A stretch of DNA of 64,000 bases, taken from the NCBI GenBank assembly GCA_022747635.1, contig JAKTNV010000019.1, forward strand, positions 9,421,001 through 9,485,000. The letters are read 5' to 3'. The notes under the pieces are model-generated. The model was not told the origin of the DNA. It was given only the letters and a program-made list of their open reading frames with translations, and ran no database searches. Shown here piece after piece: positions 8,906 to 19,420 of the stretch (the first letter of the stretch is position 1; each line of letters begins with the position of its first letter). The DNA is from Hetaerina americana (taxonomy: Eukaryota > Arthropoda > Insecta > Odonata > Calopterygidae). The position numbers and the translations under genes are program-made.

Positions 8906-11179
8906 AGATTATATCCTGGTTAGACACAGGTTTAGGAATAGTGTGATAAATTCCCACAGCTTTCCGGGAGCGGATGCGGACTCAGACCACAATTTAGTTG
9001 TTATGAAATGTAGCGTACGTTTCAAAAAGATAACGCAGGGGCGGCGAGTTAGAAAATGGAATGTAGAAGCATTAAATGGGTTGAAAAGGAAGGAATACAA
9101 ACAGGCGGTAGAGAAAATCATGGAGGATGGTAAAGGGCTTATTACTATCGAAGAAAAATGGGAAATGATCAAAAAAGGGTTGTCTAAAGCCGCAATAGAC
9201 ACTATTGGAACCGTTAACGCTAAAAGGACTAGGAGCCCATGGATCACGGATGAGATGATTACAAAGATGGATGAGCGGCGAAAATGGAAGAATATAAATA
9301 CAGAATTAGGCAAAATGAAGTACAAAGAATTGAACAATAAATTGAGGCGGGCAACAAATAAGGCAAAAGACGCATGGTAAAAGACGCAGTGCGAGGATAT
9401 GGAAAGTCTCCAGAGGAAGAGTGAAATGGGTGCGCTGTACAGCAAAGTTAAATCGTTATCGGGAAGTAAGAAAGGAAGAGCTATGCTAATAGTTAGAGAT
9501 AAGGCGGGTAAGGTAATAGTTGAAGCAGGAAAGATCCAAGAGAGATGGAAGGAGTATATAGAAGAACTGTATAGTAAAGAACTCAGACCAACACAGTTAG
9601 ACATTGGAAAAGAAAATGACGTAGAGGAAGACAGCTTAGGTCCAGGCATACTAGACAATGAGATAGAAAGGGCATTAAGGGAGATGAAACTAAATAAGGC
9701 CGTGGGAGTAGATAACATTCCCGTGGAACTTTTAAAATGCTTAGGAAAATGTGGGAGGAAGAGGCTATATGGGCTGATCCGTAGCATTTATGAGGAGGGA
9801 ATCTGGCCGGAAGACTTTGTGAGATCAGTTTTAGTTCCTATGGCGAAAAAGTTAAAGGCCACGTCATGTGAGGACTATAGGACAATTAGTTTGATATCCC
9901 ACGCAGCTAAAGTTGTTCTCAGGATCATAAACAAAAGGATAGAGAGTAGGGCAAATGATTACTTAGGGGATGATCAGTTTGGGTTTAGGAAGGGGAGAGG
10001 TACGCGTGATGCCATTGCAGTAATGAGATTATTAATCGAGAGGAATATAGAACACAACCAGGAGGTATTTGCCTGTTTCGTAGATTTCGAAAAAGCGTTT
10101 GATAGAGTGAATTGGGAAAAACTAATGAGTATTCTGCAGAAAATAGGAATAGATTGGAGGGAAAGGAGGCTAATCCGCAACCTGTACATGTCTCAGACTG
10201 CTCAGGTGCGGGTGGGAAACGGGGAGTCAGGATGGGCAGTGTTAGGAAGGGGTGTAAGGCAGGGTTGCCCATTATCACCGTTGCTGTTCAACCTGTATGC
10301 AGAGGAAATGATCAAAGAGGCATGGGAAGAACTAGAGGTAGGAATGAAAGTGGGCGGGGAATTCGTAAAATCAGTTAAGTTTGCTGATGACCAAGCTTTA
10401 GTTTGTCAGTCAGCCAAGGGGCTGCAAGCATTGCTTAGTGAATTGGAAATTCAGTGCGACAGGTATGGGATGAGAATCAACATTAATAAAACAAAGGTTA
10501 TGCGATTTTCTAGAAAGAAAAAGGCCAAGCTTAACATTAAAATAGGAGGGCAAAAACTAGAGCAGGTAGAACAGTTTACGTATCTCGGTAGTGTTTTGGA
10601 CCAACACGGTCAAAGTAGTAGGGACGTAAGGAGAAGAATTGCGCTAGGCAAAGAGGTTTTCACGAGGAGGAGGGAGTTGATGACGGGGACTTTGAGTAAG
10701 GATGTTAAGAAAAGACTCGTAAAAACTTTGATATGGAGCGTAGCTATGTACGGCGCGGAAACGTGGTCATTGAGCAGGAGGATAGACGTAGACTGGAGGC
10801 TTTTGAAATGTGGGTGTGGAGAAGAATGGAGAAGGTGAAATGGACCGAGAAGAAAACAAATGAGGAAGTAGTTGGTATGGTGGGTGAAGAGAGGGGTTTG
10901 TTGGGAGCAATCCTATGGAGGCAGGAAAAGTGGATGAAGGGGGTGTTGACCGGTAGTGGGATGTTGAAGACTGTGATAGAGGGTAGAATGTTGGGCAAAA
11001 GAGGAAAGGGAAGGAACAGGATAGGGATGTTGGACGGGATGAAGGGCGGAAGAAAGTACTCAGAGATGAAGAGGTACCTGGTGTAGAGTAGAATTTAGGG
11101 TTGTGTTTTGTTAGTAGTCACAAAATATTTGTTTGGTAGTTGTGTCCATCGAAAAACCTACCTTAACCGGTAGATTACC

Positions 11180-11214
<35 letters not shown>

Positions 11215-11232
11215 TACATTTGTATACATATA

Positions 11233-12452
11233 TCCTATCCCGAAAAAGGTAAAGGCTACATCATGCGAGGACTACAGGACGATATGTTTGATATCCCACG
11301 CAGCTAAAGTTGTTCTCAGGATCATAAACAAAAAAATAGAGAGTAGGGCAAATGATTACTTAGGGGATGATCAGTTTGGGTTTAGGAAGGGGAGAGGTAC
11401 GCGTGATGCCATTGCAGTAATGAGATTATTAATCGAGAGGAATATAGAACACAACCAGGAGGTATCCTTATGTTTCGTAGATTAAGAACAAGCGTTTGAT
11501 AGAGTGAATAGGGAAAAACTAATGAGTATATTGCAGGAAATAGGAATAGATTGACTAAAGGAAAGGAGGCTAATCCGCAACCTGTAAATGTCTCAGACTG
11601 CTCAGGTGCGGATGGAAAAGGGGGAGTCCGGATGGGCAGCGTTAGGAAGAGGTGTAAGGCAGGGTTGCCCATTATCACCGTTGCTGTTCAACCTGTATGC
11701 AGAGGAAATGATCAAAGAGGCATGGAAAGAACTGGAGGTAGGAATGAAAGTGGGCGGGGAATTCGTAAAATCAGTTAGGTTTGTTGATGACCATGCATTA
11801 GTTTGTCAGTCAGCCAAGGGGTTGCAAGCATTGCTTAGTGAATTGGAAATTCAGTGCGACAGGTATGGGATGAGAATCAATATTAATCAAACAAAGGTTA
11901 TGCGATTTTCTAGAAAGACAACTCTAAGCTAAACATTAAAATAGGAGGCTAAAAACTAGAGCAGGTAGAACAGTTTACGTATCTCGGTAGTGTTTTGGAC
12001 CAACACGATCAAAGTAGTAGGGATGTAAGGTGAAGAATTGCGCTAGGCAGAGAGGCTTTCACAAGTAGGAGGGAGTTGATGACGGGGACGTTGAGTAAGG
12101 ATTTTAAGAAAAGACTCGTAAAAACTTTGATATGGAGCGTAGCTATGTACGGCGCGGAAACTTAGTCATTGAAGCAGGAGGATAGAGGTAGATTGGAAGC
12201 TTTTGAAATTTGGGTGTGGAGAAGAATGGCGAAGGTGAAATGGACAGAGAAGAAAACAAATGAGGAAGTACTTGGTATGGTGGGTGAAGAGAGGTGTTTT
12301 TTGGGAGAAATCCAATGGAGGCAGGAAAAGTGGATGAAGGGGGTATTTACCGGCAGCGGGATGTTGAAGACCGTAATTGAGGGGAGAATGTTAGGCAAAC
12401 GAGGAAAGGGAAGGAACATGATAGGGATGTTGGACGGAATGAAGGGAGGAAG
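11233..12452 (+). mobile_element. RTE-like LINE copy B, 5'-truncated pseudogene
   Basis: Begins inside the reverse transcriptase domain (CCTATCCCGAAAAAGGTAAA), just after a (TA)n and ATATCCT stretch. Motif B (GVRQGCPLSPLLFNLYAEE) is intact, and motif A is broken by a stop after FVD near 11483. Further stops occur near 11553 and 11586. Motif C reads RFVDDH, so the conserved FADD is altered to FVDD. The C-terminal segment reaches GMLDGMKGG at 12452 and is then cut by the LTR-like sequence. The expected LINE 3' end does not follow the LTR directly. Confidence 0.85.
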
Positions 12453-13173
12453 TGTCGCGTGGTTGGCGGCCGCGACATCTTTGGTGGGAGCGTAGCAACA
12501 GAAAGAGAGTCGTATTCGGCTTATGCGTATTTTACTTAACCCTTTAAGCAATGTGGTTCAGTTACCGGGGAGTAGGGACGAGCGAGCACTTACGGGTGTA
12601 GGGCGTCTCAGGCGTGGTCGTACGCTAGGCCAACGGACTCGGAGGTGGCACGGAAAGCCGAGAGAGGTGTAGCAGGGCCATGTTGGGCGTCTCTGGTTTC
12701 TCGACCAACGGGCTCAGAGGCAGGGTTTCAGATGAGGAATCGGTACGAAATGGGCTTGGGAATGGGGGTCCAGTTGTCGGGAATGGAATGGGGGTCAGGA
12801 ATCGGGAAGGAAATGGGGATCTGTTTCAGGAGCGTCTCGCTTTATATACCACCACGATGTATCACCGGCTTGCTCCACGCCGGCTCCTTCCGCTGCCCAG
12901 CATTCCTGCTCTTCAGCGGTGTTTCACTCGGCGAAACGCCCGGAATCCTAAGGGACTCCGTCAATGTCGAACCTTTTCAAAGCATGAATGCCCGAAAAGG
13001 CCAAAAAGATGAAGTTTCCCGAAGGACCCCGTCACTGTCGTAAGCTACAAGAAACGACGGTAACGGACATTGTCTTGCCTTGGTTTCTGAGAAACCCGCT
13101 CTACATACATTGTCTGGTATGCTTGGGAGAGTTAACCAATAGTAGTGTGGGTTTCCGAGAAACCCACTCTACA
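12453..13173 (+). mobile_element. Candidate solo LTR (about 721 bp)
   Basis: This block starts TGTCGCGTGG and ends CCCACTCTACA, giving TG...CA ends as in long terminal repeats. It is GC-richer than the surrounding LINEs, contains a TATA-like TTTATATACC at 12841-12850 and has no coding content. Two similar motifs near its end (TTTCTGAGAAACCC at about 13084 and TTTCCGAGAAACCC at about 13152) look like a short internal duplication. There is no internal retrotransposon region, so it would be a solo LTR. No 4-6 bp target duplication is visible: GAAG lies before it and GATA after. The open frames across it look like chance. Confidence 0.5.
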
Positions 13174-13475
13174 GATAGGGGTTTTTGGGAGAAATCCTAT
13201 GGAGGCAGGAAAAGTGGATGAAGGGGTTTTGACCGACAGTGGGATGTTGAAGACTATAATTGAGGGGAGAATGTTGGGAAAACGAGGAAAGGGAAGGAAC
13301 AGGATAGGGAAGTTGGACGGGATGAAGGAAGCACGAAAGTATTCAGAGATGAAGAGGGACCAGATATAGAGTAGGATGCTGGATTTTGTGTTTTGTCAGG
13401 AGTCACGAAATGTTTTTTTTAGTAGCTGTGTCCATCCAAAAAACCTACCTTAACCGGTAGGTTACCTAATAAAAT

Positions 13476-13477
<2 letters not shown>
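13174..13477 (+). mobile_element. RTE-like LINE copy C, 3' end only
   Basis: Starts at GTTTTTGGGAGAAATCCTATGG in the C-terminal coding part. It continues through GMLKTIIEGRMLGKRGKGRNR to the stop and 3' untranslated region, closing on CCTACCTTAACCGGTAGG and an A-rich tail. It overlaps in content with copy B by about 130 bp, so the two are separate copies and not two halves of one. It is followed by (TA)n. Confidence 0.85.
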
Positions 13478-13478
<1 letters not shown>

Positions 13479-13545
<67 letters not shown>

Positions 13546-13560
13546 ATATGTGTGTGTGTA
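13479..13560. repeat. (TA)n microsatellite with short (TG)n
   Basis: About 60 bases of (TA)n directly after the LINE copy C tail, ending in a short TGTGTG run. The same arrangement follows copy A and copy E. Confidence 0.9.
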
Positions 13561-14914
13561 TACATACCCATAACATCATCAAAATGTAGCAAATAAAGAA
13601 AATAAAAAAGTAATATAGCATAATACAGATACTGAAAGGAATATATTTTTCTTTGCGTACACATTGCAGGCTTTGGAAGCCCATTGGGTCTGCTCTCTAG
13701 CTTCCATAGATTTTACCGCGCCTCGCTCCGCAGCGCATGAATTAATTTAAGAGATTCTAAAGGATTGCATCGCGTTGCGGATGTTCGCCCGAGATCTCGA
13801 GCCCCTGCACTCCCCACCCCAGAGTTTCAAGTTTCTATTCCCGGCATCATCATCCTCTTTTCCGCATTGCTCACCTCCCCCTAAATTCCTCCGGACCTCG
13901 ATAAAAGGGCGAGTGGCTCCGAATCATTCATCACCGGCGGCGGGCGCCGGACTCCCGGAGGCCATGGCGAGGCCGAGGGGCGGTAGATAGCATCGCTTTC
14001 AACTCGCCTGCCTCCCTCCATCCCTCTCTTACTCTCTCTCTCTCCCCCCCCCCCTCGGGACCCCTGCCGCGCCCCGTTCGCTCGGGTGATGAACGCGGTG
14101 ATGGCTTTCGAGGGAAGCGGAGAAATTGAGACTGAATCTGTTTTCCCTTCTTTGCCCTGCTCGCTGCTTTTAACACGGCCCCCTTAGGGCGAGAACGCGG
14201 AAGGCACCGTGTGCACTTCAAAACAAGGGAGCGGAAAGAGGAAGGGAAGGGAGAGAGAAGGAGAATGAATAAGAATGAAGGGTCCATGGGTGTCGGCGAA
14301 GTTAGGGGACATTTTTTTCCCCGGGAGGGGGAGAGATGGGTGGGATAGTTTTTAGGGGGAGGAGGCCGTGGTCTTGCGGTTAGTGGGGCGGGTTTGTTGC
14401 ATGAAAGGGGTGTGGAACGGGTGGGGGGGGGGGGCTGTTCTCCGCTGGGGGTGTGTGCGGAGATGGCTGGCGGCGGAGGGTTGTTGGAGCTGATAAGGGC
14501 AGAGTTATGGGTGGCGAGGGAGCGCATCCGAGGGAGAGAGGGGCGAGGCGAGGACTGCGTGAACCCCAAGGAGGGAGGGGGGAGGGATCGGATGCGACGG
14601 GGCGGTGTGTGTGGATGAGGAGAAAGCGTGAATTCGTGGGTCGGAGATCGTGGAGCATAGATGCCAAGCAAGCGACGTCTAGGAAGAGTCAGAAAATGGT
14701 CCTTGACTCCCTCACATTGCATTATTTATGTACCCGTGAGTCATTTTTTTTGCCATGCTACATAGTTAATGACTATACACACAGACACACGTAATCCTCG
14801 TCCTTGAAGAAGACATACACCTATATAAACGTGCACCGTCCGCTAACAAAGACGAGGAGCCTGCATTCATTTTAAGTATAACTAAGAGTTTAAAATCTAG
14901 TATACAAGGGAATT
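13561..14914. other. CpG-rich and G/A-rich non-coding block
   Basis: No gene is supported. At about 13898-13905 a GATAAAAG string lies some 25-30 bases before ATCATTCATC, a TATA plus initiator-like arrangement. A GCCATGG at 13961-13967 opens an 8-codon frame. This could be a promoter or nothing. From 14200 to 14640 the plus strand is purine- and G-rich (a run of 11 G near 14422), and the long minus-strand open frame over it is a proline- and serine-rich compositional artefact. Confidence 0.35.
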
Positions 14915-15065
14915 GGTAGCCTAGTTGTTTGATAGTTGAACTACTGACCCGGGCCCGTAGCTGAGGTCCCGTGTTCGATTCCGAATGACGCACTGCTACG
15001 GGCACCATAGGCTTTACCCAAGCTTCATGATATCTGACCAATTAGAGAGTATATCTACTGGAAAA
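14915..15065 (+). mobile_element. tRNA-derived SINE (family C)
   Basis: A tRNA-like head with A-box-like GGTAGCCTAGTTGTTTGA (from about 14921) and B box GTGTTCGATTCCG (about 14973-14985), followed by an unrelated body of about 70 bp. The spacing of about 50 bases between boxes fits a pol III promoter. The head does not fold into a complete tRNA, so this is not a tRNA gene. No target duplication was identified. Confidence 0.6.
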
Positions 15066-15289
15066 AAACATAGGTTTCATTAGGAAAAGAACTGCCTCCA
15101 CCCCTCTTACCCTGATTTCTGAATTTCACGCGCCATTGGGTCTAGTACTAGGTTAGCTCTACCCTCATATATCAAACAAACCTCTTTGTTTATATCTGAT
15201 GGATAGTGAATTATGAAATTATTAATCAAATAACTTAGTAAATAATTAATAATATTGGAGAAAACAATTGTGATTGACCGTGGAAGAAA

Positions 15290-15800
15290 ACATTTGATGA
15301 TGAGTGTGTATTGTGAATGTGGATTTCGGAGAGATCGGAATGAAGGGACTAGGGCATTGGAGTTACCGCATGGAAGAGTCAATTTGAGTTCTGCTGGGGA
15401 AACGTTTTAATGATAACGAACACTTGGTTTAAACATTACATTAGACATAGGCATACGACTGAAATTCCATGGAATTCAGAAAGATATCAATTATTATTTT
15501 ACGGCAACCCACAGATTTATTGGACGAATTTGGTAAATCGAGTATCAATAAAAGGTTAGAGCAGAAATATATTTAAAAGAGAAGAGAAATCGGGAAACTA
15601 ACAGGACTTAAGATTCGTGATGAACGACGCAATGCGACAATATAGGGATTATGCAGAAGTAGGGAAAGATGAAATATACCTTGTATACGGGTAAGTGAAA
15701 GCATTATTAGGAAATAAGGAGGGAAAAATTGCGAAACCATCAAATATTAGGTAGGAAAATTATTGAAGAACTCAATCCATGAAATCAACTTAATTTGGTA
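15290..15800 (+). mobile_element. Ancient RTE-like LINE remnant
   Basis: Weak but collinear similarity to the endonuclease and linker of copy A: AACACTTGGTTTAAACATTA near 15420 matches the NTWFRHH region, and CAGAAAGATATCAATTA near 15478 matches the following segment. Many indels and stops are present, so it is much older than the other copies. Confidence 0.5.
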
Positions 15801-15879
15801 CAAATCGCGCATTCAAGCGTAGTACAAAAGGTTTTGCAGTGACTCACAGTTCATAAAAGATTAGAATTCAAACATTGTC

Positions 15880-16050
15880 TGTCATATTTCCAAAGAAACT
15901 GCGGGAGATGCCGCAACAGTAACTTTTTTAACGGAGTCATCCGCTAATGTCCATTTAAATGCAACAATTTCAGAGTGTAAAAATCATTCGTCTTGAATGG
16001 GATTCGAACCCAGATCCCTCAATATCCGGTCGAGTGCTTTAGCCAATTAA
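15880..16050 (-). mobile_element. tRNA-derived SINE (family B), minus-strand half of a head-to-head pair
   Basis: On the minus strand a tRNA-like head with B box GGGTTCGAATCCC (complement at 16000-16011) is followed by TTTTTACACTCTGAAATTG. A body then continues through ACTCCGTTAAAAAAGTTAC to GGCATCTCCCGCAGTTTC. The same body follows the copies at 32.0 kb (plus strand) and 19.3 kb. The head faces a second head 20-40 bases away on the opposite strand. Confidence 0.75.
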
Positions 16051-16067
16051 AATTTCAGAGTTTAAAA

Positions 16068-16180
16068 AGACGCCTCGATAGCTTAACTGGCTAAAGCAGT
16101 CGACCGGATATTGAGGGATCTGGGTTCGGATCCCTGTCAAGGTTAATAATTTTTACACTCTGAAATTGTTGCATTGATTA
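16068..16180 (+). mobile_element. tRNA-derived SINE (family B), plus-strand half of a head-to-head pair
   Basis: Head with A box TAGCTTAACTGG (16079-16090) and B box GGTTCGGATCC (16123-16133), then TTTTTACACTCTGAAATTG. It is a near mirror image of 15955-16050. Together the two would form a long hairpin with the tRNA-like heads in the stem. It is truncated after the first part of the body. Confidence 0.75.
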
Positions 16181-19100
16181 TCGTTCATATTCAAAAATGG
16201 CAAATGTACCTGCATGTTGGATGGAATGAAAAGAGGTAGAGCGTGTATGCGATACTGAGGCAAGTTTGATTTGGTGTCAAGTCAGGTTTCGTTAGATGAG
16301 GCTTAAAAATGTATCTATATCCATTATTTTCCCGTCGAATACCTACCTACCTGAAACGGTCAAATAAAAATAATTCTAATTTTAGTTCCCACACCAATTT
16401 ACCACCATTTCATGTTTACGCATTGTTGGATTACATGCAGGACGAAGTAGTTCAATGGTTTAAATCAATGTTTCCGCATTTCCCTTATGCTGCCCTAAAA
16501 CATGGTTTATGATACATATCATATATTTTGAAACTAAATAAGCACACACGCTTACTGCCTTATTAGAAGCTGCTCGTTTTAGGAACACCGAATGCAAAAT
16601 TATGAAGTATGCGGATTGGGGATTAAGGTTGGAGTGGGCAGTGACGAATGGTCCGGGAAGGAAGAGGAGAGGGGGGGTTGCGAAGCGACGGGGAAGGGGA
16701 AAAGAGGGAGGGGAGGGGACTGGGCGGGAATATGCCACATCGCCCACCTCTGGCCACCGGCCACCCGCCCGCCCACGGGGGGTTGAGGATTCATGGGATT
16801 GGGGTTGGAGGGGTGGATCAGCCGACGAATCGCGATGGCGCAGGGCGGCGGGAGGAGGGAGGCGAGGCTAATGGCCATTTAAGCTGAAAATGCTGAAACA
16901 ATTAATGCCTTCCCAACACTAAATCCTGAGTCAGGTGAAAGGTTCAGTTAAAATTTGGCAATGAATTGTGAAGAAATATTATGAGCACCGTTGTAAATGA
17001 AGCACTTACATGAGACAATTTTCTATGTGAACGAGAAAAAAAGAAACTTATGCGTATTCAATGATGTCAAGATATGCTCATAATGTCTTCAAATAAAGTT
17101 AATCTTTTTTTCTTTTACATGATCTGCGAATTTATTTGGCTTTAAATAATTCTCAGGCAAAATCATACAGCTGGCAAATGTTGATTTTCCAACGACCTGG
17201 AGAACTGGGGAGGAACTTCTTTCACAAAATCACTCCTTAGGTAAGTATTTTCCCAATCCTCAATGTTGTTCGTGTCGTGCCGCATGGCGTGTGTTGTTTC
17301 TTCCTCCTGATTGCTGTGTCCTCAATCAAAAATAAACAAACTACCCGTGGCCGTCAGTTTTCGAATAAGAAATCTAAGAAATCTTTCGAGATGACGTATT
17401 TTCAAAAACTATTCACTGGACATAACAGCGATCGATTCTAGCTATCGGTGCACTTGGACAGATCTGTATGCAAATCTCGATTCAATCGCATTGGTGCAAT
17501 TCAGCTATTAGCAATTGAAAACAGATTATTAACATCAAATAATTCAATTTGCCAATTTGAGAATGTCTGGAGAGGCAACGGGAGCGGGAACCCTTTACCA
17601 GTTGACTACTCGCCAGGTTCCTCATTATTTGCTTCGGGATATTCAGGTAATCACTGTCATGGCGCTACACGCCCCAGTGAACTACACCGCATATTAGAGG
17701 GAGTAAACTGGAAATTGACCAAACTCTGTTTATGACTAAACCGAGGAAGAATGTGCAGCGGCCATTCCGGTAAAAACCGCAAGAACCCGAGAAACATCAA
17801 CGATATAATGGGTCACAGAAAATGCCATCAAAGTTTCCAGCGCAGAAAATATTACATAACATTTGGACTTCAATGAAAAATATGAAATGTTTTTTTTTAG
17901 TATCTCAACAGTCCATTTTTGGAGACGAGATGGGAGGTTGAAACGTGAGACATCTTCATGGCGGTGGGTGGCCTCATTTTTCCTGAAGGAGGCGATCTAC
18001 AAATTGATAAATTAAAAGGATCAAATATCAGATGCTGGTACCATGCATAAATATGCATACATCTTTGTAAATAAGCATGATGTACTACTTTTCTTTGGAA
18101 TCGAGAGCCCGAGAGAAAAGTTATAGCTTGCGTCGGACTAAATACATACCATGCTGGTAATGAATAAATGATATGTGCCTAGAAAAAGAACCGGGATGCT
18201 CTAAAATAATAAATCTGGAAAAAAATGAGGAGTTTATCATGTATTGTTGCAGAAGGAATTATTTCATACGAATGATACCTAAACACCATACTTCTACACA
18301 TGAAGTGGATTTTCTTACCAACCAATGTAAACGGTTTCAACAAAAGGATCTCTATTTTTTGTTTTAAAACGGATAAAAGTCAGCTTTTTATTTGACGATG
18401 GACTACCGAAGATCTCCCAGAATCTTATTTTGAATATTTTCCCAGTGAATTTATATGAAACTCTCCGCTAATGAACTACAGCTCTTAAATATAGTACAAT
18501 AAAGCGCAGTAGTTTATTTTTGGTTGCAGAAAGTTAGAGGCACCCCCGATTCAAAACATGTTTCCAGATAACTGTTTAAAATAATATTATTGATGAGCCA
18601 GTAATTGATTGATAAACTTTTCCGCAAATCGTTATTTGAGTTAAATCGTCAGCTTTGGAATCAATGTTTAACTTACAAATGCAGAGATATCATTGAATTT
18701 CAAAAAAATAAAAATAAACTAATCCACAACATCTAAATTCACCCTAAAAGCATCGAAACGTGTATTTTATTACCTATTCATTAGTCTTATGGCCTCCTTA
18801 TACATTTCATCGAAAACCAGTCACCTCCCTCATGATGGCAACTGATTCAAAATGCTACAGAACTACATGGTCCTAGCGATACTTCAAATTAGGCAAGAAC
18901 GGTGTAAAATCTCGCATCTTCAGCTCAAGTACTTACTATTCTACATCACTTTCCTAAAAAAATCCCCTATTACCTTAAATTCCAAGAAGCACCTGAATCA
19001 TGTGCCGCCAGTAGAGGATCTTGGGTTACCAGCAGAGAATAGATAATTAATCTGATAATATTCTGAAGAAAATTTTAAATACATACATTTTATTCACGAT

Positions 19101-19265
19101 AGAAATCAGAATTCCCCGTGCACATTTCTCAAAAATTGTCAAATAACATATTACGCATTGCTCCCTTCATGATTGCACTTACCCAAATCTATTCTTATGA
19201 TTCTTAAAAATGTTAATTTCTCCGATAAACTGCTGAAATAGAGATCCCATCTTTATTGATACGTC
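16181..19265. other. Anonymous DNA with one possible exon
   Basis: AT-rich apart from a G/A-rich patch at 16620-16870. No gene is identified. A candidate 84-bp exon at 17157-17240 is listed separately. Other open frames are under 100 codons and lack protein-like character. Confidence 0.35.
17157..17240 (+). other. Possible 84-bp internal exon (speculative)
   Basis: A pyrimidine-rich acceptor ending TTCTCAG at 17156 precedes the segment, and a perfect donor GTAAGT begins at 17241. Between them one frame is fully open (two bases, 27 codons, one base), so the exon is phase-symmetrical. The 27 codons include ANVDFPTTWRTGEELL, which reads like ordinary protein. The other two frames contain stops. 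I do not recognise the protein and see no partner exon nearby, so chance is quite possible. Confidence 0.22.
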
Positions 19266-19269
19266 TACT

Positions 19270-19420
19270 GATTCAAAGAACTGCGAGAGTTGCCACATTG
19301 GTTACTTAAACGGAGTCGTCTGCTGATATGCATATAATTGTTGTTATTTCACAGGGTATAAATCATTCTAACGGTCATTGATTGTGATACAGCCAAATTC
19401 CTCCATGTCCAGCGATGATA
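19270..19420 (-). mobile_element. tRNA-derived SINE (family B), decayed copy
   Basis: On the minus strand, CTGTGAAATAACAACAATTA, then ACTCCGTTTAAGTAACC and GGCAACTCTCGCAGTTCTTT line up in order with the family B body at 15880-15960 and 32095-32190. The tRNA-like head is no longer recognisable. It is unpaired, unlike the other two loci. Confidence 0.55.

Larger units (their letters stand above)
7911..11086 (+). pseudogene. LINE endonuclease / reverse transcriptase, disrupted by three lesions
   Basis: Would encode the RTE-type polyprotein that nicks the target DNA and copies the RNA into it. The endonuclease shows IGTWNVRTM, CEVRWND, GDWNATVGEG and SDHNLV in order. The linker has PWITDEMITKMDERRKW. 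Reverse transcriptase motif A is CFVDFEKAFDRVNW, motif B is GVRQGCPLSPLLFNLYAEE and motif C is KFADDQ. The C-terminal segment has AMYGAETWSL, then QEDRRRLEAFEMWVWRRMEK in another frame. Three breaks are visible. First, a foldback insertion lies at 8717-8905 in the endonuclease. Second, a Trp codon has become TAA at 9378-9380 (TGG in copy D). Third, one A is lost near 10772, shifting the frame. Catalytic motifs are otherwise intact, so the copy is fairly young. The true start codon is uncertain; 7911 is the first ATG of the open frame. Confidence 0.88.

Noticed and set aside
8909..9787. 292-codon minus-strand frame
   Set aside because: Antisense shadow of LINE copy A; it is serine- and leucine-rich because the LINE codons are A/G-rich.
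13931..14722. 263-codon minus-strand open frame
   Set aside because: Proline-, serine- and arginine-rich throughout, lying over G/A-rich low-complexity DNA with equally long frames on the other strand. No domain. Composition explains it.
16071..16142. True tRNA gene
   Set aside because: Good A and B boxes, but the acceptor stem does not pair and a family-wide body follows, so it is a SINE head.
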